Source: Amborella trichopoda (lineage: Eukaryota > Streptophyta > Magnoliopsida > Amborellales > Amborellaceae). From it: a stretch of 64,000 bases of DNA. Position 1 is the first letter of the stretch; each line of letters opens with the position of its first letter. Made by a program: the position numbers and the translations under genes. The notes beneath the pieces were generated by a model that was given only the letters and a program-made list of their open reading frames with translations, searched no databases and was not told the DNA's origin. The stretch covers positions 3,987,846-4,051,845 of the forward strand of contig NW_006499603.1 in assembly GCF_000471905.2 (NCBI RefSeq). Reading direction: 5' to 3'. Shown here piece after piece: positions 11,015 through 22,373 of this stretch.

Positions 11015-12149
11015 GGTGCGAAAAGATTGAAAGCAGCCAACTTGTTAAGAATTTCTTTAAATTTCTTCTTCTCGATGGCTTTTGTAAAAATATCGAATAG
11101 TTGGTTTCCACTGTTGATGTAAGGAGTTTGAATGATCTTGTCTTGAACCTTTTCTTTGATGAAATGACAATCAACATCAATATGCTTAGTTCGTTCATGG
11201 AACACAGGGTCTGATGCTATGTGAATAGCGGCTTGATTATCACAATGGAGCTTAACTGGAGTGGAGTTTTTGAAACTAAGATTTTGAAGAAGAGCCTTGA
11301 GCCAGATGAGTTCACATGCTGCAGAAGCCATAGCCTGGTATTTAGCTTCAGCACTAGATCTAGCTACAACAATTTGTTTAACTAAATTTCCTCCAACAAA
11401 AGTACAAAATCATGTAGTGGATTTCCTATCAGAAGGATCTCCTACCCAATCAGCATCACAATATCCCATAATCGTCATTTTTATTCATTAAAATTCCATT
11501 TCCTGGATAACTTTTAAGATACTTTAATATCCTATTAACAACTTCCATGTGTGTGGTGTGAGGAGCATGCATGAACTGACTAACTAAACTTACAGCATGA
11601 GTGATGACTGGTCTAGTGATAGTTAGATGAATTAATTTTCCCACAAGTCATTGATATCTTGAAATATCTTTGATTGGTTCCCCATCGTCAAGAGTTAATT
11701 TCTTATTTATTTCAACTGGTGTTTCAATACTACGGGTGCCTAATTTACCAGTTTCCTTTAGAAAAGGATATTTTCTTTGATATAGGAAAGTGTCTTTTTT
11801 TTAGTATAGAACTTCAATACCCAAAAAATAGTTTAATTTCCCTAGATCCTTTAGATAAAAAACATGATGAAGATATTTCTTAATGACAGAAATTCCTTGA
11901 ACATCACTTCCAGTGATTATGATATCATCCCCATAAATAAGAATAATAACTTTACCTTGTTTTCCGGTTTTTGCAAACATAGAGGAGTCAGCAGTGCTCC
12001 TAGAGAAACTTTGAGAAATAAGTGTAGAGCTCAATTTGGCATAATAGGCTATTGGCGAATGCTTCAGACCGTAAATAGCTTTTCTTAACTTGCAAATCAT
12101 ATTTGATTTTTCTTTTGGACGACCTTGGGTAATTTTCATGTAAAATTAT
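11008..12149 (-). pseudogene. copia-2 RT C-terminal half and RNase H (broken)
   Basis: On the minus strand the order is an RT segment with ICKLRKAIYGLKHSP and the catalytic motif LIYGDDIIITGSD (YGDD where copia usually has YVDD), FYLKDLGKLNYFLGIEV, LVGKLIHLTITRP...FMHAP, then YCDADWVGDPSDRKST and the RNase H text ARSSAEAKYQAMASAACELIWL, KLHCDNQAAIHIA, HERTKHIDVDCHFI. Stops interrupt it near 11457, 11645 and 11800. The N-terminal part of RT lies at 13453-13870, beyond the nested insertion. Confidence 0.9.
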
Positions 12150-13447
12150 TGTAACAATCATAAAATTTCAAAAAAAAAAAAAAAGGTGGGAAATGATGCT
12201 TTTAATAGGTGATGGTCTGATTGAGTATGATGGTCCTTGGGGACCATCACTATTTTCAAAACTTTTGCTTTAGATAAACTTTTGCTTTGCCTTTACTTTT
12301 TTTTCCTTTGCCCGCTTTTGCCTCCTGCTGCTTGCAGCTGGTAGCGTCCTTTAGCGGACGTGGTTTTCGTACTATAAAAGTCTGCTTTTAACGCGACACC
12401 TCAGGTATGAGGTAGAGCGTAAGAAAATAATATAATAATACATTATAAGAATTTAAATAGGGGATGTGAGCACTCCCACCCTAAAACAAAACTTTGAGAT
12501 CTCTCTCTGGTCGAAACACAGTGAACTTCTCTCTCGAACCGAAAATTTTTATCGGAAGCTCCCTCTCAAATAATTGTAGGTAAGNNNNNNNNNNNNNNNN
12601 NNNNNNNNNNNNNNNNNNNNNNNNNNNNNNNNNNNNNNNNNNNNNNNNNNNNNNNNNNNNNNNNNNNNNNNNNNNNNNNNNNNNNNNNNNNNNNNNNNNN
12701 NNNNNNNNNNNNNNNNNNNNNNNNNNNNNNNNNNNNNNNNNNNNNNNNNNNNNNNNNNNNNNNNNNNNNNNNNNNNNNNNNNNNNNNNNNNNNNNNNNNN
12801 NNNNNNNNNNNNNNNNNNNNNNNNNNNNNNNNNNNNNNNNNNNNNNNNNNNNNNNNNNNNNNNNNNNNNNNNNNNNNNNNNNNNNNNNNNNNNNNNNNNN
12901 NNNNNNNNNNNNNNNNNNNNNNNNNNNNNNNNNNNNNNNNNNNNNNNNNNNNNNNNNNNNNNNNNNNNNNNNNNNNNNNNNNNNNNNNNNNNNNNNNNNN
13001 NNNNNNNNNNNNNNNNNNNNNNNNNNNNNNNNNNNNNNNNNNNNNNNNNNNNNNNNNNNNNNNNNNNNNNNNNNNNNNNNNNNNNNNNNNNNNNNNNNNN
13101 NNNNNNNNNNNNNNNNNNNNNNNNNNNNNNNNNNNNNNNNNNNNNNNNNNNNNNNNNNNNNNNNNNNNNNNNNNNNNNNNNNNNNNNNNNNNNNNNNNNN
13201 NNNNNNNNNNNNNNNNNNNNNNNNNNNNNNNNNNNNNNNNNNNNNNNNNNNNNNNNNNNNNNNNNNNNNNNNNNNNNNNNNNNNNNNNNNNNNNNNNNNN
13301 NNNNNNNNNNNNNNNNNNNNNNNNNNNNNNNNNNNNNNNNNNNNNNNNNNNNNNNNNNNNNNNNNNNNNGCCCTATCAATAGATGTATATATGTTTTGTC
13401 CGTCACATCTCAGGAATAACAGTACTGTAAATTCTTGGGGTGTGACA
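12150..13447 (+). mobile_element. Nested LTR (probably solo) inside copia-2 RT
   Basis: The insert begins TGTAACAATC and ends GGGTGTGACA, short imperfect inverted ends of LTR type. It is flanked on both sides by ATTAT (12145-12149 and 13448-13452), a perfect 5 bp target duplication. Removing it rejoins the RT coding region. It has a TATA-like CTATAAAA at about 12371. The 785 bp of N inside it (12585-13369) mean a full element with an internal region cannot be excluded. Strand is inferred from the TATA-like box only. Confidence 0.8.
12585..13369. other. Assembly gap (785 N)
   Basis: Unsequenced. It lies wholly within the nested LTR insertion. The 285-residue frame spanning it is an artefact of N. 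Confidence 1.
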
Positions 13448-13452
13448 ATTAT

Positions 13453-15700
13453 GGTATAAGATCCCCTTGAAGAAATACATTTTTAACATCAAGTTGGTAT
13501 AATGGCCAGTCAAGGTTGGTTGCAATGGAGAGCAGAACTCTAACGGTATTCATTTTAACAACATGAGCGAATATTTCTTTGTAATCCTCTCCATACGTTT
13601 GAGTAAACCCCTTAGCAACCACCCTTGCCTTGCATCTTTCAATTATACCATTACTATCGTACTTTATTTTATATATCCATTTACTCCCAACAACCTTTTT
13701 TCTTTGTGGTAACTTGACAAGTTCTCATGTGTGATTTTTATCAAGAGCAATGAACTCTTCTTTCATTGCCTTTTTCCACACAGAACGAAAAAATGACTCT
13801 TGAAGCTAGTAGGTTCGTGATTGGTAGAAATAGAGCTAAGGTAACAATGATGTTATCTAGAGATTCTAGAATAGGTTAAAACCTTTTGAATGAGATATTT
13901 TGAAGAAACTTGCTAAGTTTGAGAATCGTGAAACTTACTTGGACGTCAAATGTTGCGACGAGGGCGATTAGAGTCAATAATAGGTACCATGGGAGGTGCC
14001 TCTTGAGGAGCTGTTGTATACGGGTCGGTGGCTTGAGGTTGTTCTTCTTCTTGAGTGTGTCTTCCATCATTGGTTTCTTCATGATCAGTATCGGTTTTAA
14101 CATAGTCTTCAATGGTGACAAGAGGCATAATATAATTCTCCCCCTGAAGCTTATTTTCCTCATTACTTTGGGTGTGAGGAAAATAAGGTTCATTTTCTTG
14201 AAAAATAACATCATGAAAAATAATAACACGCTTCTCCGTATTGTCGTAACCTTTGTAAGCCTTTTTTGTGGGATAATAGGCAAGGAACATACATTTTTGT
14301 GCTCTAGGGCTACGCTTGTCAGATCCAGGATTGTGCACATAACAAGCACAGTCAAACACCTTCAAGTGAAATGGCGAGCTCTTCTTCTTTGTCAGCACTC
14401 AATAGGAGTTTTTCCTTGTAAAAATTTATTAGGCCATGTATTAATGAGGTAGCAGGCCTTTAACATAGCATCACTCCGAAAAAGCTTTAGGACATTGGAT
14501 TGAAACATTAGGGATCTGGCAACTTCTAAGATATACATTTTCTTTAAAAAAAATAGAAAAAGCATGATTAACATATTTTCTCCTGTTATCAGATTGTAAA
14601 ATTTTGATTCGAGTCCCATATTGAGATTCAATCATCTTATATAATTCTTGAAAAGTTGGAAAAACCTGATCCTTAATTTGCAAAAGATAGACCCAAGTAG
14701 TTCTTGAGAGATCATCAATAAACGTTAAAAAATAACTGTGTCCTTGATATGAGGGGATAGGTACAGGTCCCCAAACATCAGAATGAATCAGATTAAAAAA
14801 AGTCGTGGAAGTCCTACTTGAAGTCTTAAAAGGCAAACGAGTGTATTTAGAAAACCGATAAACACCACAACTTTCACAGTCCAAATGTAAATAAGGAAAG
14901 AGAATTCTCTGTACTCTATCTGAAGGATGACCAAAACGCCAATGCCACAATTGGCTCTCTGTTAGCTTCTTATTATTAGAAACCAACACCTTTGAATGGA
15001 ATCCAATATGTAAAGACCTCGTTCCAACATACCCTCACCAATCGTCCTCCCCGTGGCGCAGTCTTGAAACAAGACATTTGTAGGAGAAAAAATAACTTTG
15101 TAATTAAGATTTTGTGTAATTTTGCTAACAAGATAGAGGCTTGACGAGAAATCAGGTAAGCACAGAACATCAGTACTAGAATGATTGTGAAAACATGTTG
15201 TTTTTCCACTTCCTTTAATAGAAACCGTGGACCTAATATCAATAGTAACAGGAGAATTTTTTTGAGAGGTATGATATTGAGTTAAAACTTGTTTAGATCT
15301 TGTCATATGGTCAGTGGTACCAAAATCAATAATTTAGGAAGATAAAGAATAAGAAAGTAAAGAAGAGCTACCTAGCTCACTGCCGGAACCTTGAGAATTA
15401 TATGCAACGGAAGCCGTACCAAATTTTGAAGGAGTTGAGTCAATTTCTCAAGGGTTTGTTGAGTATTTCTCTTAGCTTGATTGGCCATCTTCCTTTTTCT
15501 TGGAATTGTCTTTTCTTTTCTGGATGCAATTTTCAACAATTTTCAGTACAGTAAGGTCGATTTCCATTCTGCCCTTTGCTATAGGAAGAAGTATTATTAG
15601 ATGGTAAGTCTTTTTTAGACCCTTCAATATTTTCAGATTTCAAGGCAGAGTGATAAGATACATCAGTTTTATTTTTAGCATCATCTGACACTGCAGCGGT
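13453..15700 (-). pseudogene. copia-2 protease, integrase and RT N-terminus (broken)
   Basis: Reading the minus strand from 15370, a protease start IIDFGTTDHMTRSKQV keeps the Asp of the D-S/T-G site but has Phe after it, and is preceded by a stop. GAG-pre-integrase text follows (QLWHWRFGHPSDRVQ, about 14930), then the integrase core (HSDVWGPVPIPSYQGHSYFL, FIDDLSRTTWVYL, LQSDNRRKYVNHAF, where the family has NGTE for NRRK). After a frameshift comes the integrase C-terminal segment (VFDCACYVHNPG, KCMFLAYYPTKKAYKGYD), a linker rich in Glu and Pro, and the start of RT down to the insertion at 13452. Several frameshifts; inactive. Confidence 0.88.
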
Positions 15701-17225
15701 CTTATCTATTCTTTAGAAAGAAGGAACAAACAGTGCTAAAATTTGGCATGGTAGGTGTTAAGAGTACCTGACTTCTGACACTGTTATACTCAGGACCTAA
15801 AGCCGAAAGCAAGACAAGGTCATTTCTTGGTCCTTACGAGTTTTAAGAGTGTTCATATCAGTTGTAGCAGGTAGATAATAATCAAGTTCATCATACAAGC
15901 CACACACAGTCCCAATTAATTCTCCAACAGATTGTTCCCCCTTTTTTAAATGCATAATAACTTGTCTAATTTGATATATCTTGGAAGCATTATTTAAGTT
16001 GCCATATAATTCTCTGACTTTATTCCAAATGGCATTAGCAGTAGGAAGAAACTAAAGCCCTTTGGCTAATTTTCTTTCCATGGAATTCAACAACCAAGAA
16101 CATACGAGGTCATTGTCTGTTTGCCATTCCTCATAACTAGAGTCATTTTTGTTTGGAGCTTTCTTTTTTGACCCAATTAGGTAAGAAAACTTTCCTTTTC
16201 CACTAATAAACATTTATGCAGAATTGGACCAAAAAAGATAATTACTCCCTCCCTTTAAAAGTTCTAAAGTAATTTCAGATTTGGGTTAGATTCATTTGAG
16301 CTTGAATTTTCAGGCATGAAAATAAGTGTAGCCCAAAGAAAATTACTGACCTTGGCAAAGGCACACAGGTAAGCTTAGGAAAAAGAAAAATTTGTAGCTG
16401 AAGAATTGACCAGCAGCGCTGAAAAAACCCAAAAGATGTAAGAATTTTGGAATTGCAGAGGACCCAAATGTCCCAAAACCTTGGGTTTTGGATTTGAAAC
16501 TCTAGGATTGCAGAGGAGCTACAAGGCCCCTGCTTTTTTTTTCTTCACTATCGGTCAGAAAACCGCTTGAAGAAGATCTAAGGGGACGAAAAAGTCACAT
16601 GTTTTCCTCTTCCTATAGGAGCTGGAAAACACCTTTGAGATCTAAGGGTATCTGTCTCTTCGCCTATGGGGAAGAGAGCCTTGATTTGGTGGTTTCGTTG
16701 GCCGGAGTAACTGGCCGGAGAGTACCTCTTTCTCTAGGGCCAATCTCTGAGGTTTGTAGAGAAAGGTCACTTCTATTCTCTCTCCTCTTTACTCATCAAG
16801 GATTATCTGTAGCCGAAGGATAGTTCGTGTACTGTGCACTGCTAATCCCAAGCATACGCAAATGCTAGGGATGTCAACTTTTGCTTATGAAGGTCCTCTG
16901 CCTCCTCTTATCTCAAAGAGTGCTTCTACCCAAAAAGGATGATTAAGTGTTGTCTTCTTGGTGGCGTTGACAACTAAAAAATTTATAGAGAGAGAACGGT
17001 AAAAGGGTTTATCTTAGAGATTCGGCCAAAATCAGATTAGGTCGCCAAAAAATTTTGTCGGAATGGGAGAGACTTTAGAAAGAGAAAGGTTGGAAAAACT
17101 TGCCAGAAGAGAGAGAGAGATAGGGATTGTGGGGGGCAGATGGAACCCTCACCTGAATGGGATACACCTTTGGGTGAATGTGTCGACTGGTGCATTTTAC
17201 TCTTCTCTCGTTGAAAACATTTTCT
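15701..17225 (-). pseudogene. copia-2 gag and leader (heavily decayed)
   Basis: Only traces of UBN2-type Gag can be read on the minus strand between about 15700 and 16250, with many stops (text like AIWN-REL-YGN, QIRQVI and LKKGEQSVGELI in mixed frames). A trace of a Cys-containing knuckle lies near 15540-15580. From 16250 to 17225 I see only untranslated leader. The plus-strand frames at 16599 and 17063 are not recognisable proteins. Confidence 0.6.
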
Positions 17226-17237
17226 GCTCTAATACCA
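17226..17237 (-). other. Primer binding site of copia-2
   Basis: The minus strand reads TGGTATTAGAGC directly inside the 5' LTR, matching the initiator-Met tRNA end with one change from the usual TGGTATCAGAGC. Confidence 0.88.
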
Positions 17238-17483
17238 TGTTGAGAAAAATGAAGAAAAAAAGAATTACGTGGTTCGACAATTTTACCTACATCCACAAGA
17301 AGGGATATTACTTGTTAATATCTCATGACTCCTTGTTTCCCTTACATCGTATATATATTACAACTACAGCCTCAGAGATAGGAGTAAAAATAGAAGATGA
17401 TGGAGATAAATCTCAAACTTTTAGGTATCCGTTATATACACTTTGTCAACACGATTACAACCTCATTGCTAACTATTCCAACA
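17238..17483 (-). mobile_element. copia-2 5' LTR
   Basis: This 246 bp LTR is paired with 10751-11000. It begins (plus coordinates) TGTTGAGAAAAAT and ends CTATTCCAACA, followed by the target duplication CTTAT. Confidence 0.9.
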
Positions 17484-18490
17484 CTTATGCTTTGATTTAA
17501 CAATAGACACTCAGTTTGTAAGTGGGAGCCTTGAAACTGGGCCTTGCATGAGGGTTTTAATTGACCTGAATCTTTAGGCTTTTAGTTTGGGTTCATGATC
17601 TTCCATCAAAGTGATAAAGCGTTGGCTCGAAATTTGTCCCGAGTTTGTAGGGTTTGATTTGCAGTTTCACTTTTTTTTTTTTTTTTCCTGTTGCATATAT
17701 ATTTCTTTTTTTTGGGTAATTCAGTGGGAATGAAGAGACCCTACCTGTTTTCTAAATAGTTAGTAGTTTTTGAAAGTGTTTGGTGAGAATGGAAGACTAG
17801 ACATTAGCTGAGGCACAAGTAGTGCTACCACCACCACCCCAAACCCATTTGCGATAAGAATAATGCCATAGCTGAAATCAGCGTATCTAGACATGGTCGA
17901 GTCCACTTGAGGTGGATTTATTTGACCACCATATGGGTGAGGTGAGTTTTTCTATACGCCAATTTTTTTATTATATAGAATTAATGTGTCATTTTTTATG
18001 TAAACATACCCGACGGGTCTGTAGGGTAGTGTGTATGTTCATTTTACGCTATAGTGGGGGATTGAATCCCACCTAGGCCTTACCTTTCTTTTCTCTTCTT
18101 TCGAGAGTTTAGAAAGAAGTGCCTGATGAGGAATCTACCCAATACCCTCTCACAAGGAGGAAGTTTAAGAGTAAAGATGGAAACCTACACATCATTTTTC
18201 GTTGGTTGTAAGCAAAGTAAAGGCTATAAAAGATAAGGGTGTGGTTTGTATAAAACAATCAAAGTAAGGCACACCTTTAAAGTATCAAAAGATTTTGTTC
18301 ACGTACTGAAAATCTTTGTGATGACATGAAAATTTAATTTTCTATCTAACTATGTAATTTAAACCTTCAAAAATAATGTAGATCGAGCATATCTATTAAC
18401 ATTTGAAAAGCTTGAAAATTACGGTCCTGAAAATACATTTCAAGATGTGCTGTTTTCAACACTTGAAATCCAGGGAGGGTAGGCAGAGCG

Positions 18491-18607
18491 TTCATGATCA
18501 TTATGACAAAATTTCGAAAAAGAAAAACTATGGCGGGTTGGCAAATAGAATCATGATCATTATGACAAAATTTCGAAAAAGATAAACTATGGCTGGTTGG
18601 CAAATAG
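18491..18607 (+). repeat. 59 bp tandem duplication
   Basis: Two near-identical units carry CATGATCATTATGACAAAAT, TTCGAAAAAGA and GGTTGGCAAATAGAA. Copy 2 of the segmental duplication has only one unit (26255-26308), so this doubling came after the segmental duplication. Confidence 0.9.
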
Positions 18608-19195
18608 AAAGTAATAAGGTTGAATTGAGGTAGTTAATGCAAGGGGTAAATATAGCTCTTATTGTGGTCAAAGAATAGTTGCTGAGGGAGATCAACAACG
18701 AATGTGTTTAAGCAAGTGAACAAGGAGATAGGGGTTCCTTGGTTATTGAAAATGTTGAAAGAATCGATAGGCTAGCAAAAGATGGTGTGGAAGAGCAAGA
18801 ACTAATAAAATGTTGACAAGAAAGATGTACAATTAATGTATATTGTGGATGAGAGGAGATTTTTTATAGGAAGGAGTTACAACCTTTGCAACTCGCTTTT
18901 GAAGGCATTTGTTTTGGCCTTCATTTGGCACATATATTCTCTTGGACCTAATGAATAAGCTCATAGAAACATTAAGAAAACCCTAGAAAAGTAATTTTTT
19001 GGACTTGACGATTAAGGTTTTTCATCTCATGGACAACTAAATAAACTTTTAAGAACTCAAAATCATTTCTTTTTAATTGTTTAGTGATGTGAGGCAATAT
19101 ATGAAATTTAGGTTCCTTGGGGCCTCAATATAATAAGATATTTTCTTTGTGAAATGGATGGCTTGTATTTTTCAGTGTCTCATTCCCTAGAAAAC

Positions 19196-20120
19196 TTCAA
19201 TTTCTAGTGTTCTTCCAAAAACAATTTCGCAATTGTCCAATCCCTAATGGTGCTGAGCAAAAGTTAGGGATGTTATTGCAGTCCACTCTTGAGCATATGA
19301 ATATTTTTCATATACATCTCCTAGGTTATCTTGGCCAACCACTACCCTATGTCTTAACTCTTTTTGCTTCATCTACTTCCTTAAATTTGTCTATGCATCT
19401 TTCCTTTCCATCCCTTTGTATTTTATTCTCTTTTTTTTTTTTTGGGAATAATTAAATGGATAAGGCAAGCCCCTACGTGTTTTTCATCAAATAGTTTAGG
19501 AGTTAGTTTTATTAAGGTGTTAGTAAGGTGATGTCTGTGGGAAAGAAAACCACAATGTGGTGACTAAAGTGTGGGGCTGTTACCACCATGACCCTGGCTC
19601 CTTTCCTTTGTTTCCTATTTTTTTTATCTATTGAAACACTAATATAGTAAATCTCACATCAGAAAATTTATGTGGTCATCATTCATCTCTCTCATTATCT
19701 ATTTATTATTCTTTTGCGTTTTTCCGAAAAAAATTCACAATTGTCCAATCCCTAGTTGTGTGAGAAAAAGTTAGGGACGGAGTAGCAGTCCACTATTGAT
19801 GATAGGAAATATTTTCCAAATGCATCTCCTATGGTATCATAGCCAACCATCACCCTTTGTCCTGACGATTTTGCCTTCATATACTTCATCAAATTCATTT
19901 GTGCATCTTTCCTTTCTATTCATTTGTATTTTGGTCTCTATTATTCTTCGTTTTTGGATAATTCAGTGGGAAGACAAGCCCCTACCCTGTTTCTTTTCAA
20001 AGAGTTTAGGAGTTAGTTTCTTGAGGGTGTTAGTGGGGTGGTGTCAATGGGAATGGAAACCACAATGTGGTGATTAGGGATAGGGGTGTTACCACCATGA
20101 CCCAACCCCTTTCTATGTTC
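19196..20120 (+). repeat. Two diverged tandem units of about 0.53 kb
   Basis: Unit 1 (from 19196) and unit 2 (from about 19725) share AATTGTCCAATCCCTA, GCAGTCCACT, ATACATCTCCTA/ATGCATCTCCTA and GTTTAGGAGTTAGTTT in the same order. Frames at 19207 and 19796 are the same non-coding text translated twice. Confidence 0.85.
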
Positions 20121-20329
20121 TCTTTTTTTTGCACATCAAGGTTTTGATTGCTTAAAGTCGTTAGGATGTATTTCCAAAGATCATATCTCGGATATTCATA
20201 TCCTCAAAATATCCATTATCTAGCATTTGCTTATTCTATAAAAAAATTGGAATGAGCAAATCCAAGGTAATGAGAAAGCTAGCTTTTGCAATGGGGCGCA
20301 TGCCTCCTCCCCTCTTTCTTTCTAACTCT

Positions 20330-20767
20330 TTGTAATAATGATATTATTCTATAGTTATAATATTTTTTATTTAATATTTGTTGTTATTATTAAGTAAATT
20401 AATATAAGATTATGATATTAAAAATAACAAATATTTTAATAGTAATATAATATGATATTAATTTTTTAATATAATAATATTATATTATAATAAAAAATAT
20501 TTAAATTATTACTATTTTACTAATATAATGCATGTAAATATTATTATTATACAATAATATCATAATTATAATAATAATTTTATTTTATTTTATTATTAAT
20601 TATATATTAACAAATATTAATATTGTATTCTATTTTATTACTCACATAATACAATATTAAAATATTTTGATAATAACCTAATGGTAGAATAAAAATATAA
20701 TGATATTATATGTTATTATTATAGTAAAATATTATCATATTATTATATTATAGTACTAATATTAATA
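20330..20767. repeat. Extremely AT-rich stretch
   Basis: Over 430 bp are almost wholly A and T, made of TATTAT, AATAAT and TTATATT words without a fixed period. It has no gene. It could act as a matrix-attachment-like or simple unstable region, but nothing in the sequence shows a function. Confidence 0.85.
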
Positions 20768-21000
20768 GGGAAAGTATAAGATGAGACCATTTACCCTTGG
20801 TACAAGGTGGTCATAACTAATCTGGACTATTGGATGTGAAATTGGGTGGCTGCATTTATTTTATTGACCAAGCTAAAAATTCAAAAGAAATTTTTTCAAA
20901 CTTTGTGACACACCCAAGCTATCAAATTTCACATCGAATAGTTGTAAGTAATTGTAACCTTCTTATACCAAAGGTAAATGGTCTCATTGTATACAATCCC
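20768..21000. mobile_element. MITE-like element with about 75 bp inverted ends
   Basis: The left end GGGAAAGTATAAGATGAGAC and the reverse complement of the right end GGGATTGTATACAATGAGAC continue to match for about 75 bp (CATTTACC, TTGGTA, GATGTGAAATT). Total length is 233 bp, so it is nearly a hairpin. A target duplication is not clear because both flanks are AT-rich. The small plus-strand frame at 20830 lies within it and is not a gene. Confidence 0.75.
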
Positions 21001-21044
21001 AGAATTATTAACATTGATTATATTTCATGATACATATTTGGAGG

Positions 21045-21275
21045 AGTAACAATAATAATAATAATATTAATAACAATAATAATAATAACAATAATAATAA
21101 TAACAATAGCAATAATAATAATAACAATAACAATAATAATAATAACAACAATAATAATAACAATAATACTAATAACAATAATAATAATAACAATAATAAT
21201 AATCATAATAATAATAATCACAATAATAATAATCACATTAATAATAAAATAAAGTTAATAACAATAATAATTTAA
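21045..21275. repeat. AAT/AAC trinucleotide microsatellite
   Basis: About 230 bp of (AAT)n with scattered AAC, ATC and AGC units. Poly-Asn, poly-Leu and poly-Ile frames on both strands are artefacts. Confidence 0.97.
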
Positions 21276-21329
21276 TAACAACAAATGAAACATCATCACC
21301 AACTATTAATATTCGTACTATTAAACTAT

Positions 21330-22367
21330 AGGGCAAGCTTTCTATGCTTCCCCTACAACATAAAACTTATGAGCAATGATTTCATGCAACCGTTGTATAG
21401 AAATATGATGCAACAACCTTAAAAAACCATCTTATGGCCATTTTTTTCATCCAAATTTTGAAATATATACTCTTTTCATTCTAATGAACAATCACAAAAA
21501 AAAAAAAATTGAAAACACAACCTAGAAAATATTTTTTTAATCCAATTAACATAGGCCGTCCATTTTGGTGAGATGCTTAGATCTAGGCCTTAGAAGGATT
21601 TTTACATTTCCAATTTTTTTGGATGGCTTTACTATCATTAGATGAACAACGTTAAAAAGACTAAGATCTTGAAATTCACAAAACGAATGGTCTAGATTCG
21701 TTCTTGGAGGGGATTCATTTTGATCATATCAAATTGAACTTTTTTTTTGGGGGGGATTGATTATTGACATGAAGAGAGTGTGTGTGCAAAATTTGAGGTC
21801 ATACAAATACCAAAAACGTGGTTTTCTAGAAGATTCGTTGCATTATACTATGATACAACCGTTGTATTGAATCATTGCTCAAAACTTATGAGCATACTTC
21901 CCCTTATCCAGCCCTCCACTTTGAATGTAGGGCTAAGATTGCCTCAATCACAATGTCATGTCTCTACATTATTTTATTTTTGTTTTTTTTTATATAAACT
22001 ATTTTGACTCCAAATTTTTTACTTCCAATCTTCTATGAAACTCGCACTAGCGAAAAATATAGAAACAATATTTCCAATAAAATAAAATGACCAAAATACC
22101 CTAAAAATTTCAAGGGGTATTTTGGTCATTATATTTTATCAAAAATTTATTTTTAATATCTTTTATAGGTGTGCCCCAATGAGAAAATGGCATGTACCAA
22201 ATTTCATATCCATACTATATGTATTAAAAAAAGTAAAAATAAAATACTTTGAGACATCGGATCTAAGATCAAACGTTGAGTGGCTCGCTTGATCAAAATT
22301 GGACGGCTGGATGGAAGGGGAAGCATAGATCTTCTATGCTGTAGGGGAAGTATAGAAACCTTTCCCT
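21330..22367. mobile_element. 1.04 kb element with 32 bp TIRs and AACTAT duplication
   Basis: The left end reads AGGGCAAGCTTTCTATGCTT and the reverse complement of the right end reads AGGGAAAGGTTTCTATACTT. The TIRs run 32 bp with four differences (ending CTTCCCCTACARCAT). AACTAT flanks it directly on both sides (21324-21329, 22368-22373). A second internal inverted pair holds ACAACCGTTG/ATCATTGCTC text (21361-21398 and 21850-21885), and a 20+ bp hairpin built on GACCAAAATACCC lies at 22085-22127. No transposase is visible, so it is a non-autonomous DNA transposon; the superfamily is not assigned. Confidence 0.8.
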
Positions 22368-22373
22368 AACTAT

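Larger units (their letters stand above)
10751..17483 (-). mobile_element. copia-2, Ty1/copia retrotransposon (minus strand)
   Basis: A 6.7 kb element is bounded by short LTRs (10751-11000 and 17238-17483) that begin TGTTGAG and end CCAACA (left copy CCAAAA). The flanks are GTTAT (10746-10750) and CTTAT (17484-17488), a 5 bp target duplication with one change. Copy 2 of the segmental duplication retains the empty site near 25245-25250. The order on the minus strand is LTR, PBS, gag, protease, integrase, RT, RNase H, polypurine tract, LTR. All coding parts carry stops and frameshifts. The RT is interrupted by the insertion 12150-13447. The LTRs differ at well over a tenth of sites by eye, so the insertion is old. 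Confidence 0.92.
17484..20120 (+). repeat. Segmental duplication copy 1, distal part (no gene)
   Basis: Continues the 3' flank of F-box pseudogene 1 after copia-2. It aligns with 25249-27222 and 28605-28637 over shared words such as GAATCTTTAGGCTTTTA, GAATAATGCTATAGCTGAAAT-like text and CTTTCGAGAGTTTAGAAAG. No open frame is credible on either strand. It contains a local 59 bp duplication (18491-18607) and a roughly 0.53 kb tandem duplication (19196-20120). Confidence 0.88.

Noticed and set aside
12549..13406. 285-residue minus-strand frame
   Set aside because: It spans the N gap; nearly all residues are unknown.
21008..21275. Poly-Leu, poly-Ile and poly-Asn proteins
   Set aside because: Six-frame shadows of the AAT/AAC microsatellite.
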